Positions 34,250-42,315 are shown, counted from the first letter of the stretch. The stretch: DNA of 47,542 nucleotides from Gammaproteobacteria bacterium HGW-Gammaproteobacteria-4 (GCA_002839995.1 PGZC01000012.1:1-47542), one strand, 5' to 3'. Made by a program: numbers and translations. The notes: generated by a model from the letters alone, not told the origin.

Positions 34250-35023
34250 TCAGCGCCGGAAGAACAGGTGCCCGACCTCGCTCGGGTGGGCCGGCCGGTT
34301 CGGGTTCGCGGGGCTGTCGCATGGCAGTGGCCCACAGGTAAGCCCATCGATGTGGTAGAGCACCACGAAAAACTCCTCAGACGATCCGGTCAACGTGCAC
34401 GCTGGCCGCACCCCACCCAGGGTCGCCGGGCCGGGCGTGCCGAGCACCGACACCTCGGCCGAACCGTCGTCGGAGGCCATGAACACGTTGTTGATGTCCG
34501 CCGGCGGATGCGAGGCCAGCGCACCCGCACCGGTATCGGTGAAATGCCAGATCGTGTAGACCCCATCGGGCACCAGACCGCGGAAGCTGAACCGGTAACG
34601 GGTGCCGCGCGGCAGGCAGGTCGTCTGCGCATGACCGCGTGCGGTCCACCATTCGGACGGGGTGAGCTGGTGGCCGTCGACCGCGAGCACCGGGGTGAGG
34701 TCGCCGAGCCGCGAGGGAATGCTGAAGATGTCCTGTGTCCACAACGGCTCGTCGGCGCTGCCTAGGGTCAACCAGCGGATCGGCTGGCCGGTCGCATCGA
34801 CCAGTTGCTGTGCGGCAATCTGCTGCTGGTTGAACGGGCCGATCCCGAACGGCGTGGTGGTGTTGAGGAACGCCACCATCCGCGCGCGGTTGCCCGCGTT
34901 CTGGTGATCGGCGCCCGACGCCCCCTCGGCCGACACGGCCAGTGGCCACAGCAACGCGGCGGCGATCAGGCCGGGCAATACTTTTGCTGCTGTGTGTCGG
35001 TGTTGCAACGTGTTGGTGTTCAT
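34250..35023 (-). CDS. Secreted hypothetical protein with duplicated leader
   Basis: A 257-residue protein with a clear signal peptide (MNTNTLQHRHTAAKVLPGLI then AAALLWPLAVSA). The mature part is a beta-rich domain without a family I recognise (e.g. [20 protein letters not shown] and RYRFSFRGLVPDGVYTIWHF), with a pair of cysteines near the C-terminus (CGPLPC). The ATG at 35023 has GGAGGA upstream. Its signal peptide, 5' leader and upstream box are nearly the same as those of the gene at 36481-37011, but the mature proteins differ, so the two share an expression cassette rather than a fold. Confidence 0.8.
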   Translation of the reverse strand: MNTNTLQHRHTAAKVLPGLIAAALLWPLAVSAEGASGADHQNAGNRARMVAFLNTTTPFGIGPFNQQQIAAQQLVDATGQPIRWLTLGSADEPLWTQDIFSIPSRLGDLTPVLAVDGHQLTPSEWWTARGHAQTTCLPRGTRYRFSFRGLVPDGVYTIWHFTDTGAGALASHPPADINNVFMASDDGSAEVSVLGTPGPATLGGVRPACTLTGSSEEFFVVLYHIDGLTCGPLPCDSPANPNRPAHPSEVGHLFFRR

Positions 35024-35050
35024 GAGTTCCTCCATGGAATCGATGGCTGC
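34941..35050. repeat. Duplicated leader block, copy 1
   Basis: This block covers the signal-peptide codons and 5' leader of the gene at 34250-35023. It matches 36929-37033 at the nucleotide level with scattered changes (for example GCCGGGCAATACTTTT in both). Confidence 0.75.
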
Positions 35051-35173
35051 CGTAAAACGTACGCCCTGCCCACGCCGCGCCAAGCCCGACAGATGGCCTG
35101 ATCGGCTTTCTTGCACTGTGCGCAAGCCGGTCGCGGATTGTCGATGGCCGTTTGCGGGAAGTCCTGCCGTTTT

Positions 35174-35203
35174 TCTGGAGAGAATCTGGAGAGAATCTGG
35201 AGA
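35174..35203. promoter_or_regulatory. Triple TCTGGAGA direct repeat, 11-bp period
   Basis: TCTGGAGA occurs at 35174-35181, 35185-35192 and 35196-35203, separated by GAA each time, i.e. one helical turn. It is embedded in a ~60-bp block (35141-35203) repeated almost exactly at 37093-37144. OmpR/CadC-type winged-helix proteins bind direct repeats with ~10-11-bp spacing, and such a regulator is encoded at 37205-38740. It lies between the secreted protein (-) and phosphotransferase (+) genes. Confidence 0.6.
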
Positions 35204-35355
35204 TGTTGTGAATCGGGTGAGCCGGTGTCCGCTCACCGCGAGAGGCGGCAGCGTCCATCGCGAGAGCCGTCGCGCGAACGAGCCCACCGTCGATATTTCG
35301 CGCTGTAGTCCGGCTTCGCAGAATCTGACGCGTAATCCGAGGCACGGGAACGAGC

Positions 35356-36420
35356 ATGGCGAAGCCACACTCCATCGACCTGCTACCGCAGGATCAACGC
35401 CAAGCCCTGCTCACGCAGTGGGCGCAGCGGGTGCTGCGCCGCTACCGGCTCGACCACGCGCAGCCGGTGGTGCTGCAGGATTCGAGCAGCCTGATGTTTC
35501 GCATCCCGCCGCCAGCGCGGGAACGCGATTGCAGAAGGTGCGGTGCCTCGGCAGCGGACGCGGCCGGATTTGTGTTGCGCGTACACGAAGCGACCCAGCA
35601 CGACACGCAGGCAATTGATGAAGAGCTGCAATGGCTGACCGCGATCCGGCGCGACACCGCGCTGGTGGTGCCGACCCCGGTGCCGGCCCGCGATGGCTCG
35701 CTGATCCAGAACGTCGCGCTGCCCGGCGAAACGCTCGAGCGCTGCTGCGTGCTGTTTAGATGGGTCGATGGCGAACTCCGCAACGACCCGCTGCAGCCCG
35801 CCGACCTGCAACGGCTGGGCGCGTTCATGGCGCGGTTGCACGAACACGCCAACGGCTTCGTCACCACCGCCACGTCACGGCCCACACGCCGCGCATTCGG
35901 CGATTTTCAGGTCTGGCGAAATCCATCCGGTGGGGTGGCGGCGCACTTCGGCGTCGAAGAACTGACCGCGTTCGCCGCCGTCGCCGAGCGCGCGCACTGC
36001 GCCATCATGGCGCTGGGCGAAGGTGCCGACGTGTTCGGCTTCATCCACGCCGACCTGCACCCCTGGAATATCCTGTTTCGCGGTGACCAGGTGCGGGCCA
36101 TCGACTTCGACGACTGCGGCTGGGGCCACTACGGCTACGACATCGCAGTGACGCTGTCGTACTTTGAAGACTGGCCGACGTTCCCGTCGCTGCGCGATGC
36201 ATTCGTGCGCGGGTACCAAACCGTGCGGCCGCTGCCTACGCACGCACTCGAACATCTCGACGTGTTGATCGCAACGCGGATGCTGGTCATGATCGCGTGG
36301 ATTCTCGACGTACCGCGAGCCTCCGATATCCCATGGGGGCCGCGCTACCTGAAGCACGCCGTTACGCGGATACGGCGCTTGGTGGCGTCCTTTGATGGAA
36401 ACTCGAACCATCCGACATGA
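35356..36420 (+). CDS. Phosphotransferase family protein (APH/kinase fold)
   Basis: A 354-residue protein-kinase-like phosphotransferase. The Brenner motif FIHADLHPWNILF (~227-239) and metal-binding IDFDDCGWGHYGYD (~249-262) are intact, as in aminoglycoside/choline/homoserine kinases. The N-lobe contains an unusual insertion with ERDCRRCGASAADAAG (~56-71), including a CxxC, before the strand FVLRVHEA that normally follows. The substrate is unknown; antibiotic resistance should not be assumed. It is transcribed from the region containing the TCTGGAGA repeats and is convergent with the second secreted protein. Confidence 0.88.
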   Translation: MAKPHSIDLLPQDQRQALLTQWAQRVLRRYRLDHAQPVVLQDSSSLMFRIPPPARERDCRRCGASAADAAGFVLRVHEATQHDTQAIDEELQWLTAIRRDTALVVPTPVPARDGSLIQNVALPGETLERCCVLFRWVDGELRNDPLQPADLQRLGAFMARLHEHANGFVTTATSRPTRRAFGDFQVWRNPSGGVAAHFGVEELTAFAAVAERAHCAIMALGEGADVFGFIHADLHPWNILFRGDQVRAIDFDDCGWGHYGYDIAVTLSYFEDWPTFPSLRDAFVRGYQTVRPLPTHALEHLDVLIATRMLVMIAWILDVPRASDIPWGPRYLKHAVTRIRRLVASFDGNSNHPT

Positions 36421-36437
36421 TCAACGCCAGCACCACG

Positions 36438-36463
36438 CCGTCCGCAACAGCGGTTGCGGACGG
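36438..36463. terminator. Perfect 11-bp hairpin between convergent genes
   Basis: CCGTCCGCAAC (36438-36448), AGCG loop, GTTGCGGACGG (36453-36463), between the phosphotransferase and the secreted protein. There is no long T-run, but position and strength suit a shared transcript end. Confidence 0.6.
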
Positions 36464-36480
36464 CCGGTTGCCGGGTAGCG

Positions 36481-37011
36481 CTAGAACAGCCGCGTCCCGG
36501 CTTCCGATGTGCAGATCAGCGGACTTACCGTTCCGTTCGCAAAGAAGATGTGGGAAGTGCCGTCGGCGGCAAAACTGTCGCCGGACGAATCCACTTGCAA
36601 CATGCGCGACTCCTGAATAAAGCCATCAGGGCCTCCAAATGACGTCAAACGCATGAACTTCAGCGAGTAGGCGAATGTGTGTTGGCCGCGATATTCCCAC
36701 GCACCATGTCCGACCGCACGCGTCACCGGAAACAGCGCGGTGCCGCCCGCTGCCGATTCGAACAACGTACCGCCTTTGGCGAACGTGATCATTCGTGGAA
36801 TCGATCGGATCTCGGCGCCGGTGACGCAGTCGCGGATCGTGGCCGTGATATCCCAGGTGCCTTCGAGCGCCTTGGCGCCGCGCGCTCCTTGATGATCGGA
36901 TGCGTCGGCCGGTCCGGCGCTGGCCGCCAACGGACACAGCAGCGCGGCGGCGATCAAGCCGGGCAATACTTTTATTGCTGCGTGTCGGTGTTGCAGTGCA
37001 TTGGTGTTCAT
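36481..37011 (-). CDS. Secreted hypothetical protein, lipocalin-like mature domain
   Basis: A 176-residue protein. The signal peptide (MNTNALQHRHAAIKVLPGLI then AAALLCPLAASA) is almost identical to that of the gene at 34250-35023. The mature part, LEGTWDITATIRDCVTGAEI through GTSHIFFANGTVSPLICTSE, is a small beta-barrel-like domain of lipocalin-like character, unrelated to the other protein's mature domain. GAGGAGA precedes the ATG at 37011. It is divergent from the CadC-like regulator, whose promoter region it shares. Confidence 0.78.
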   Translation of the reverse strand: MNTNALQHRHAAIKVLPGLIAAALLCPLAASAGPADASDHQGARGAKALEGTWDITATIRDCVTGAEIRSIPRMITFAKGGTLFESAAGGTALFPVTRAVGHGAWEYRGQHTFAYSLKFMRLTSFGGPDGFIQESRMLQVDSSGDSFAADGTSHIFFANGTVSPLICTSEAGTRLF

Positions 37012-37033
37012 GGGTTTCTCCTCGGAATCGATG
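36929..37033. repeat. Duplicated leader block, copy 2
   Basis: Partner of 34941-35050; it covers the signal-peptide codons and 5' leader of the gene at 36481-37011. Confidence 0.75.
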
Positions 37034-37125
37034 GTGGTGATGGGAAGTGCCCGCCTCGGTATGCGGCGAATGCATCGGGCACCCGCGCATGATCGATGGC
37101 CGCTTGCGGGAAGTCCTGCCGTTTT

Positions 37126-37144
37126 TCTGGAGAGTATCTGGAGA
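37126..37144. promoter_or_regulatory. Double TCTGGAGA direct repeat, 11-bp period
   Basis: TCTGGAGA at 37126-37133 and 37137-37144, separated by GTA, inside a block (37093-37144) that matches 35141-35203. It sits between the secreted protein start (37011) and the regulator start (37205), so it could serve both directions, including autoregulation. Confidence 0.6.
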
Positions 37145-37204
37145 TATTCCGGATCGACCGGATGGCGGTTTCGGAAAGGGCCGGGACCGGGGCGGAGCCA
37201 GGGC

Positions 37205-38740
37205 ATGAACAAGGCAATGCATTCGTTGGCGTTTGACGAGCTGACCGCGGCATCGGTGCTGCGTACCGGCACGTCGGCGTTGCGGGTGGGCGCCTGCTGG
37301 GTCGAGCCGGATCTGGATCGGATCAGCGGGCCCGTTGGCGAGATCGCGCTCGAACCCAAGGCGATGGCGGTGCTGGTCTATCTGGCCGCGCGGCCGGGGC
37401 AGGTGGTGAGCGTCGACGCGTTGGTCGATGCCATCTGGCAGGGGCGGCCGATGGGCGACAACCCGGTCTACAAGTGCATCGCCCAATTGCGGCGGGCGCT
37501 CGGCGACGACCCGAAAGCGCCAACATACATCGTCACTGTGCCGAAAAAGGGGTATCGCCTGATCGCGCCGGTAGCGCCGCTCGAGCGAGGCAGCAACCTT
37601 CACGTTGCAATCGATTTGCAGGTACCGGATGAGGCCTTTCCCTCGCGCAATCGGCGGTTGCGTTCGGCGGCCATCGCGGCGCTTGCCATACTGGGCTTGT
37701 CGGCGGTAATGGCGACTGCGTTCCGACCGTCGCCACCGGTTGCGCGACAAGCCAGCACCGGTATCGAACAGACATTCGACGATGCCCGCGCTGCGACCCC
37801 GGAAGCCTATGCGGCGTACGTGAAGGGCCACTTCTACTGGTCGCGCAATTCACCCGAGAGTTTGCTGAAGGCGCACGACCAGTTCGCGCAGGCAGTTGCG
37901 GCGGACCCGGGGTTCGTATCGGCCTGGGTCGACCTTGGCCTGGTATCGCTGGCGATGTCCAGCAGCGGCCAGCAATCGCGGCGGGAAGCGCTGTTGCAGG
38001 CGGGCGCTGCGGCACAAAAGGCTACCGCACTGGCACCGGATAGCGCGCCCGCGCAGGTACTGTTGGCGACGGTGAAGGAACGGGAATGGGACTGGTCTGT
38101 CGCCGAACGCGCGTTCCGGCGCGCCATCAAAATCAACCCGGACGATATCTCCGCGCACTATTTGTATGGCCGGTTGCTTGCGCGCAGCGGTCGGTTGGAC
38201 GAGGCGCGGGACGAACTCCGGCGCGCGCGCGAACTCGCGCCGATTTCCCTGGTCATCAGCACGGCGTCGGCCGATCCTGACTTTTACGCCGGCCACTACG
38301 ACCGCGCCAGCGCCCAATACCAGGCGGTACTCGAGCTGGATCCGACGTTTTCGCGGGCTCGGCTGTTTCTCGGCTATACCTGCGAGCAAGAGGGACATCC
38401 TGAACAGGCGATCGCGCACTTCCGGCAGGCAATGGATAGCAACGACCGGATGCCGGCGCTGGCCGCGATCGGCCATGCGCAGGCGCTAGCCGGTCAACGG
38501 GCCGCAGCACAAGACACCCTTGCCGCGCTGGTGCGGTCCGAGGCGCATGTCGATCCCTACCTGCCGGCACTGATCCACGTTGGCCTTGGCGAACACGACG
38601 CGGCGTTCCGTTGGCTGGAGGCGGCATATGCCGAGCACTCGGAGGAATTTCTCCAGGTCAGGATCGACCCTCGCCTTGCACCGCTGCGTGCGGACCCACG
38701 TTACCGCAACCTGATTGCGCGGATGGAATTGGAGCATTGA
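37205..38740 (+). CDS. CadC-like winged-helix transcriptional regulator with TPR domain
   Basis: A 511-residue membrane regulator. Residues ~30-122 form an OmpR/PhoB-type winged helix (LEPKAMAVLVYLAARPGQVV, then DNPVYKCIAQLRRALGDDPK, then YIVTVPKKGYRLIAPV). One transmembrane helix lies at ~153-173 (SAAIAALAILGLSAVMATAF). The periplasmic part is a run of TPR-like repeats (e.g. AERAFRRAIKINPDDISAHY) suited to protein or peptide sensing. No receiver domain is present, so it acts as a one-component sensor. The TCTGGAGA repeats upstream of it and at 35174 are its most likely binding sites (inference). The longer frame from 37001 is rejected because it runs through the repeat box. Confidence 0.88.
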   Translation: MNKAMHSLAFDELTAASVLRTGTSALRVGACWVEPDLDRISGPVGEIALEPKAMAVLVYLAARPGQVVSVDALVDAIWQGRPMGDNPVYKCIAQLRRALGDDPKAPTYIVTVPKKGYRLIAPVAPLERGSNLHVAIDLQVPDEAFPSRNRRLRSAAIAALAILGLSAVMATAFRPSPPVARQASTGIEQTFDDARAATPEAYAAYVKGHFYWSRNSPESLLKAHDQFAQAVAADPGFVSAWVDLGLVSLAMSSSGQQSRREALLQAGAAAQKATALAPDSAPAQVLLATVKEREWDWSVAERAFRRAIKINPDDISAHYLYGRLLARSGRLDEARDELRRARELAPISLVISTASADPDFYAGHYDRASAQYQAVLELDPTFSRARLFLGYTCEQEGHPEQAIAHFRQAMDSNDRMPALAAIGHAQALAGQRAAAQDTLAALVRSEAHVDPYLPALIHVGLGEHDAAFRWLEAAYAEHSEEFLQVRIDPRLAPLRADPRYRNLIARMELEH

Positions 38741-38747
38741 GGCGCAA

Positions 38748-38882
38748 GTGCCTATTCGCCTCATCATGCCCGGCAATGCGGCATCGATACGGGTAGCGCA
38801 AAAGGTGGGCATGGCGTTCGAACGCGCCCTTTGCGGCAGCGGCATCGACCTGCGCCACCTCGACCGCGGGGGCTGGGTCTGA
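38748..38882 (+). pseudogene. C-terminal fragment of a GNAT acetyltransferase
   Basis: Seven bases after the regulator stop, one frame reads LIMPGNAASIRVAQKVGMAF followed by ERALCGSGIDLRHLDRGGWV and a stop. This is the characteristic end of RimJ-type GNAT enzymes (N-x-x-S-x-x-V-A-x-K-x-G-M). No N-terminal half or acetyl-CoA motif lies upstream, so it is a remnant left by a deletion or by insertion of the regulator region. Confidence 0.6.
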
Positions 38883-38917
38883 TGTCATGTCGTCCTCCTG
38901 TTCCGGTTGCGTTGTCG

Positions 38918-39280
38918 TTACAACTGCTCGGCGATGCTGCGCGTCTTTGCGGTGACCTCGCGCCCGGTGTGCAGGGTGCTTTTGCGTTCGATCAACATGA
39001 TCAGGCATTCGGCGTCGGCGACCGGGTTGTGGCGCACACCGCGCGGCACCACGAAGGCGTCGCCATCGTGCAATTCCACTGCCCGGTTTTCCATCTCGAT
39101 GCGAAGCGTGCCACGCAGGACCACGAACAACTCGTCCTCGTCGTCGTGGCTGTGCCAGGCCAGCGTGCCCAACACTTTTGCTACCTTGACGTAGCTGTCG
39201 TCGAGCTCGGCAATGACTTTGGGCGACCAACAGGCGTCGAGTGCCTGCGCGATCGCAATCGGCGAAACCACCTCGTTCAT
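38918..39280 (-). CDS. Cupin domain protein
   Basis: A 120-residue single-domain cupin. Motif 1 is WHSHDDEDELFVVLRG and motif 2 is LHDGDAFVVPRGVRHNP, giving a His/His/Glu/His metal site. Small cupins of this type bind a divalent metal; the function (dioxygenase, isomerase or sensor) is not defined. It follows mpl on the same strand with a 16-nt gap, so the two are probably co-transcribed. The ATG at 39280 is chosen because longer starts would overlap mpl. Confidence 0.88.
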   Translation of the reverse strand: MNEVVSPIAIAQALDACWSPKVIAELDDSYVKVAKVLGTLAWHSHDDEDELFVVLRGTLRIEMENRAVELHDGDAFVVPRGVRHNPVADAECLIMLIERKSTLHTGREVTAKTRSIAEQL

Positions 39281-39296
39281 CGGTTCGAACTCAGGC

Positions 39297-40742
39297 TCAC
39301 ACGCTGTCGAGAAACCGCCGCGGCGCGCCGTCGAAACCGCCATTGGACATGAACACCACGTGGTCGCCGGGCTGCACGAGCGCGCGCAGTTCGGCGAGCA
39401 GGGCATCGGTATCGGGCGCGGTGCGGGCGCGGCCGTGCAGGGCATCGGTCACGGCACTGGCATCCCACGGCAAGCCCGTTCGATGCAGAAACACCACCGC
39501 GTCGGCAGCGGCCAGCGACGGCGCGAGCGCGGCGGCGTGCGCACCCAGGCGCATCGAGTTGCTGCGCGGCTCCATCGCGACCACGATACGCGCGCTACCG
39601 ACGTTGGCGCGCAGGCCGGCGAGGGTGGTGGCAATGGCGGTGGGATGATGCGCGAAGTCGTCGTATACGGTGATGCCATTGGCTTCGCCCAGCACTTCGA
39701 GACGACGCTTGACGCTGCGGAATTCGCCGAGTGCGGCGATGGCGTCGGCAACCGGCACACCCACCGCGTGTGCGGCGGCGATGGCGGCCAGCGCGTTCAT
39801 TACGTTGTGCCGGCCGAGCAGCGACCAGCGCGCGGTGCCGACGGCCACGCCCCGATGCAGCACCGTGAACACCGAACCATCGGCGGCGTCTAGCCTGGCG
39901 CGCCAATCGGCGTCAGCGTGCTCTCCAAAGGTTTCCACCGGCGTCCAGCAACCCATCGCCAGCACCTGCGCGAGATTGTCGTCGTCGGCATTGACGATCA
40001 CCCGGCCGTTGCCTGGCACGATGCGCAGCAGATGATGGAACTGGCGCTGGATCGCGGCAACGTCCGGGAAGATGTCGGCGTGGTCGTATTCGAGGTTGTT
40101 GAGGATTGCCAGCCACGGCCGGTAGTGCACGAACTTGGAGCGCTTGTCGAAAAACGCGGTGTCGTATTCGTCGGCTTCCACGACGAACTCGCGGCCCACT
40201 GAATGCGTTGCGGCCAGCGGCCGCAGCAAGATTCCTTCACCCTCCGGGGGAAGGTGGCCCGCAGGGTCGGATGAGGGAGGCGCACCAGCGCCGCCCAGAC
40301 GCGCGGAAACGCCGAAATTTTCCGGCACCCCACCGATCAGGAAACCCGGATCGCGGCCGGCGCGATCGAGGATGAAAGCGAGCAGGCTGCTGGTCGTGGT
40401 CTTGCCGTGGGTGCCCGCCACCGCCAGCGTGCGTCGCCCGGGCAGCACGTGCTCGGCCAGCCACTGCGCACCGGAGGTGTACGCGCGGCCGGCGTCGAGC
40501 ACGGCTTCCACGCTCGCATTGCCGCGCGACAGCGCATTGCCGATCACGATCGCATCGGCAGCGGCGGGAATGTGCTCGGGCGCGTAGCCCTCGGTGAGCG
40601 CGATGCCGAGCGCTTGAAGCTGGGTGGACATCGGCGGATAGACGTTGGCATCGCTGCCGCTGACGCCATGGCCGAGTTCGCGCGCGAGCGCGGCGACGCC
40701 GCCCATGAAGGTGCCGCAGATGCCGAGAATGTGAAGGTTCAT
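39297..40742 (-). CDS. mpl: UDP-N-acetylmuramate:L-Ala-gamma-D-Glu-meso-DAP ligase Mpl
   Basis: A 481-residue murein-recycling ligase that joins UDP-MurNAc to the tripeptide released from old peptidoglycan. Visible: N-terminal MNLHILGICGTFMGGVAALA, ATP-binding GTHGKTTT (110-117), VVEADEYDTAFFDKRSKFVH, AILNNLEYDHADIF and MEPRSNSMRLG. Between SARLG (~150) and EFVVEADEYD (~185) lies about 33 residues not found in E. coli Mpl (GAPPSSDPAGHLPPEGEGIL and flanks). The corresponding DNA is a palindromic repeat, so this is an in-frame repeat insertion in a loop; the enzyme motifs on both sides are intact. The ATG at 40742 fits the family N-terminus. Confidence 0.94.
   Translation of the reverse strand: MNLHILGICGTFMGGVAALARELGHGVSGSDANVYPPMSTQLQALGIALTEGYAPEHIPAAADAIVIGNALSRGNASVEAVLDAGRAYTSGAQWLAEHVLPGRRTLAVAGTHGKTTTSSLLAFILDRAGRDPGFLIGGVPENFGVSARLGGAGAPPSSDPAGHLPPEGEGILLRPLAATHSVGREFVVEADEYDTAFFDKRSKFVHYRPWLAILNNLEYDHADIFPDVAAIQRQFHHLLRIVPGNGRVIVNADDDNLAQVLAMGCWTPVETFGEHADADWRARLDAADGSVFTVLHRGVAVGTARWSLLGRHNVMNALAAIAAAHAVGVPVADAIAALGEFRSVKRRLEVLGEANGITVYDDFAHHPTAIATTLAGLRANVGSARIVVAMEPRSNSMRLGAHAAALAPSLAAADAVVFLHRTGLPWDASAVTDALHGRARTAPDTDALLAELRALVQPGDHVVFMSNGGFDGAPRRFLDSV
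40230..40290. repeat. Palindromic repeat inserted in frame within mpl
   Basis: CCTTCACCCTCCGGGGGAAGG (hairpin arms CCTTC 40234-40238 and GAAGG 40250-40254) is followed by TGGCCCGCAGGGTCGGATGA. This resembles the widespread gammaproteobacterial intergenic repeat with CCCTCATCC and CCTTCTCCC segments. It is the only copy in the window and it lies inside a coding sequence. Confidence 0.7.
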
Positions 40743-40801
40743 GCGCCGATTGTAGAGTGCGCGTGCCGTAGCAGTGTAGTGCTGCGCAATCACGCAGCAA
40801 C

Positions 40802-40985
40802 GGTCGCCCACAGGGTGGGCTCCTACAAAAAAGCGGTTGCGCTCACCTGTAGGAGCCCACCCTGTGGGCGACCGAGCGCAGCGAAGGCATAGCAAGCGCA
40901 GCGCTGTCGCGTAGCGACTGACCGAGCGCAGCAAAGGCATAGCAAGCGCAGCTTGCGCTGTCGCGAAGCGACCGAATGAACGAAC
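40802..40985. repeat. Composite repeat array left of the adk/pfp segment
   Basis: A facing pair of TAGGAGCCCACCCTGTGGGCGA elements (40802-40826 and 40850-40873) is joined to two tandem copies of a ~50-bp unit (ACCGAGCGCAGCGAAGGCAT then AGCAAGCGCAGC and GCTGTCGCG) at ~40871-40970. The same composite occurs in opposite orientation at 43555-43856. The ~290 bases between mpl and the membrane protein gene hold no gene. Confidence 0.85.
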
Positions 40986-41030
40986 GAAGCATAGTGCCGC
41001 CCCCGCCTGATCGGTCAGATCCGACAGGCA

Positions 41031-41564
41031 CTACGCAGCACCACTGCCCTGCAACCACTGGTCCAGCCCCAGCTCGACCATAAACAACCCCAGCGCCAGC
41101 AAGGCGGCAGCCAGCGGCGGCCAGTCCAGGGCATAGCGCAGGATGTGTCCGTTGACCATCAGCTTCCACACCACCAGCAGCAATACCGCCACGCTGACCA
41201 GCATCGACGATGGCGCCGGCGCGGCCGGATCGATCGGGTTGGCGGCGGCGATCAGCAGCAACGGCACCAGCGCCAGGGTAAACAGCAGGCTGGTGCCGGC
41301 CAACGCAATCAGGGTTTGCACCAGGCGGCCGGAACGCGCGCGCAAACGCAGCAGCAGCCATGGCACGCCGACCAACATCAAACCGCTCAACAGCGTGCGC
41401 GGCAGCAACAGGCCATCGGGCACATCCAGGAGCTGCGACAACAATGCTTCAAGCGCCAATACGGTAACGACCAGCGCGCTCGCTATCGTCGGCGCATAGG
41501 GCATGTCCTGCGGGCCGAGGCGCAGGCGGCAGATCGCAAACAAGCGCGACAGCAACGCATTCAT
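41031..41564 (-). CDS. Multi-pass membrane protein, unknown function
   Basis: A 177-residue protein with about five hydrophobic helices (e.g. ASALVVTVLALEALLSQLL, LIALAGTSLLFTLALVPLLL, SVAVLLLVVWKLMVNGHILR). The general layout recalls small YIP1-like or DUF membrane proteins; I do not recognise a specific family. It follows adk on the same strand with a ~49-nt gap. The ATG at 41564 begins the first amphipathic segment MNALLSRLFAICRL. Confidence 0.7.
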   Translation of the reverse strand: MNALLSRLFAICRLRLGPQDMPYAPTIASALVVTVLALEALLSQLLDVPDGLLLPRTLLSGLMLVGVPWLLLRLRARSGRLVQTLIALAGTSLLFTLALVPLLLIAAANPIDPAAPAPSSMLVSVAVLLLVVWKLMVNGHILRYALDWPPLAAALLALGLFMVELGLDQWLQGSGAA

Positions 41565-41613
41565 CGCAATCGTGGCCACCGCTCGAACCGGGTAGATGCA
41601 ACCTTGCCGACCC

Positions 41614-42183
41614 TCACCTGGCAGCGGCGATGGCGGCAAGAATGCGCGCCAGCACCGCCTCCACCGAACCGACCCCGTCAACGCAGGTCAGGCGGCCACG
41701 GTCGCGGTAATAATCGACCACCGGCGCGGTCTGCTCGGCATACACGTGCAAACGATGGCGCACCGCCTCGGGACTGTCATCGACGCGGCCTTCCAGCTTG
41801 GCGCGTCCGGCGATGCGTTCGACCAGCAGCTCCGGATTCACGTCGATCTGTACCGCCACGTCCATCGGCTGCTCCAGACGCGCCAGCAGAGCGTCAAGTG
41901 CGCTGGCCTGCGCCAGGTTGCGCGGGTAGCCGTCGAGGATGAAGCCGTTGTCGGCATCCGGGTGGTGCAGGCGCTCTTCCAGCATGCTGAGCACGATGTC
42001 ATCGGACACCAGGCTGCCGGCATCCATCACCGCCTTGGCCATCAGCCCCAGCGGCGTGCCGGCGGCAACCGCTGCACGCAGCAACTCGCCGGTGGAAATG
42101 TGCGGTACCTTGAAATGATCGCGCAGCCGGGTGGCTTGCGTGCCCTTGCCCGAACCGGGGGCGCCGAGAAGTACCAGTCGCAT
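41614..42183 (-). CDS. adk: Adenylate kinase (short-lid form)
   Basis: A 189-residue kinase: P-loop GAPGSGKGTQ, AMP-binding STGELLRAA, FILDGYPRNLAQA, and a short lid (AGRAKLEGRVDDSPEAVRHR) without the ~30-residue zinc/beta lid. It interconverts ATP+AMP and 2 ADP. The short form is the type found in xanthomonads. It is divergent from the phosphofructokinase gene at 42316. Confidence 0.96.
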   Translation of the reverse strand: MRLVLLGAPGSGKGTQATRLRDHFKVPHISTGELLRAAVAAGTPLGLMAKAVMDAGSLVSDDIVLSMLEERLHHPDADNGFILDGYPRNLAQASALDALLARLEQPMDVAVQIDVNPELLVERIAGRAKLEGRVDDSPEAVRHRLHVYAEQTAPVVDYYRDRGRLTCVDGVGSVEAVLARILAAIAAAR

Positions 42184-42315
42184 GCGCGAGTTCCTTGGAG
42201 AGACCGAGGCGCGGGTTCGATCCGCCGGCAGATACCGCTAAACTGGCCGACAATCACCGCGCAGTGCGTGAAACGCTAACCGCAGCCCCCCATCAAGTCA
42301 AACAAAGGTGACCCC

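Noticed and set aside
35356-36420. Phosphotransferase considered as an aminoglycoside resistance gene
   Set aside because: Only the general APH/kinase motifs are visible; there is no mobile element or resistance context, and such folds cover many substrates.
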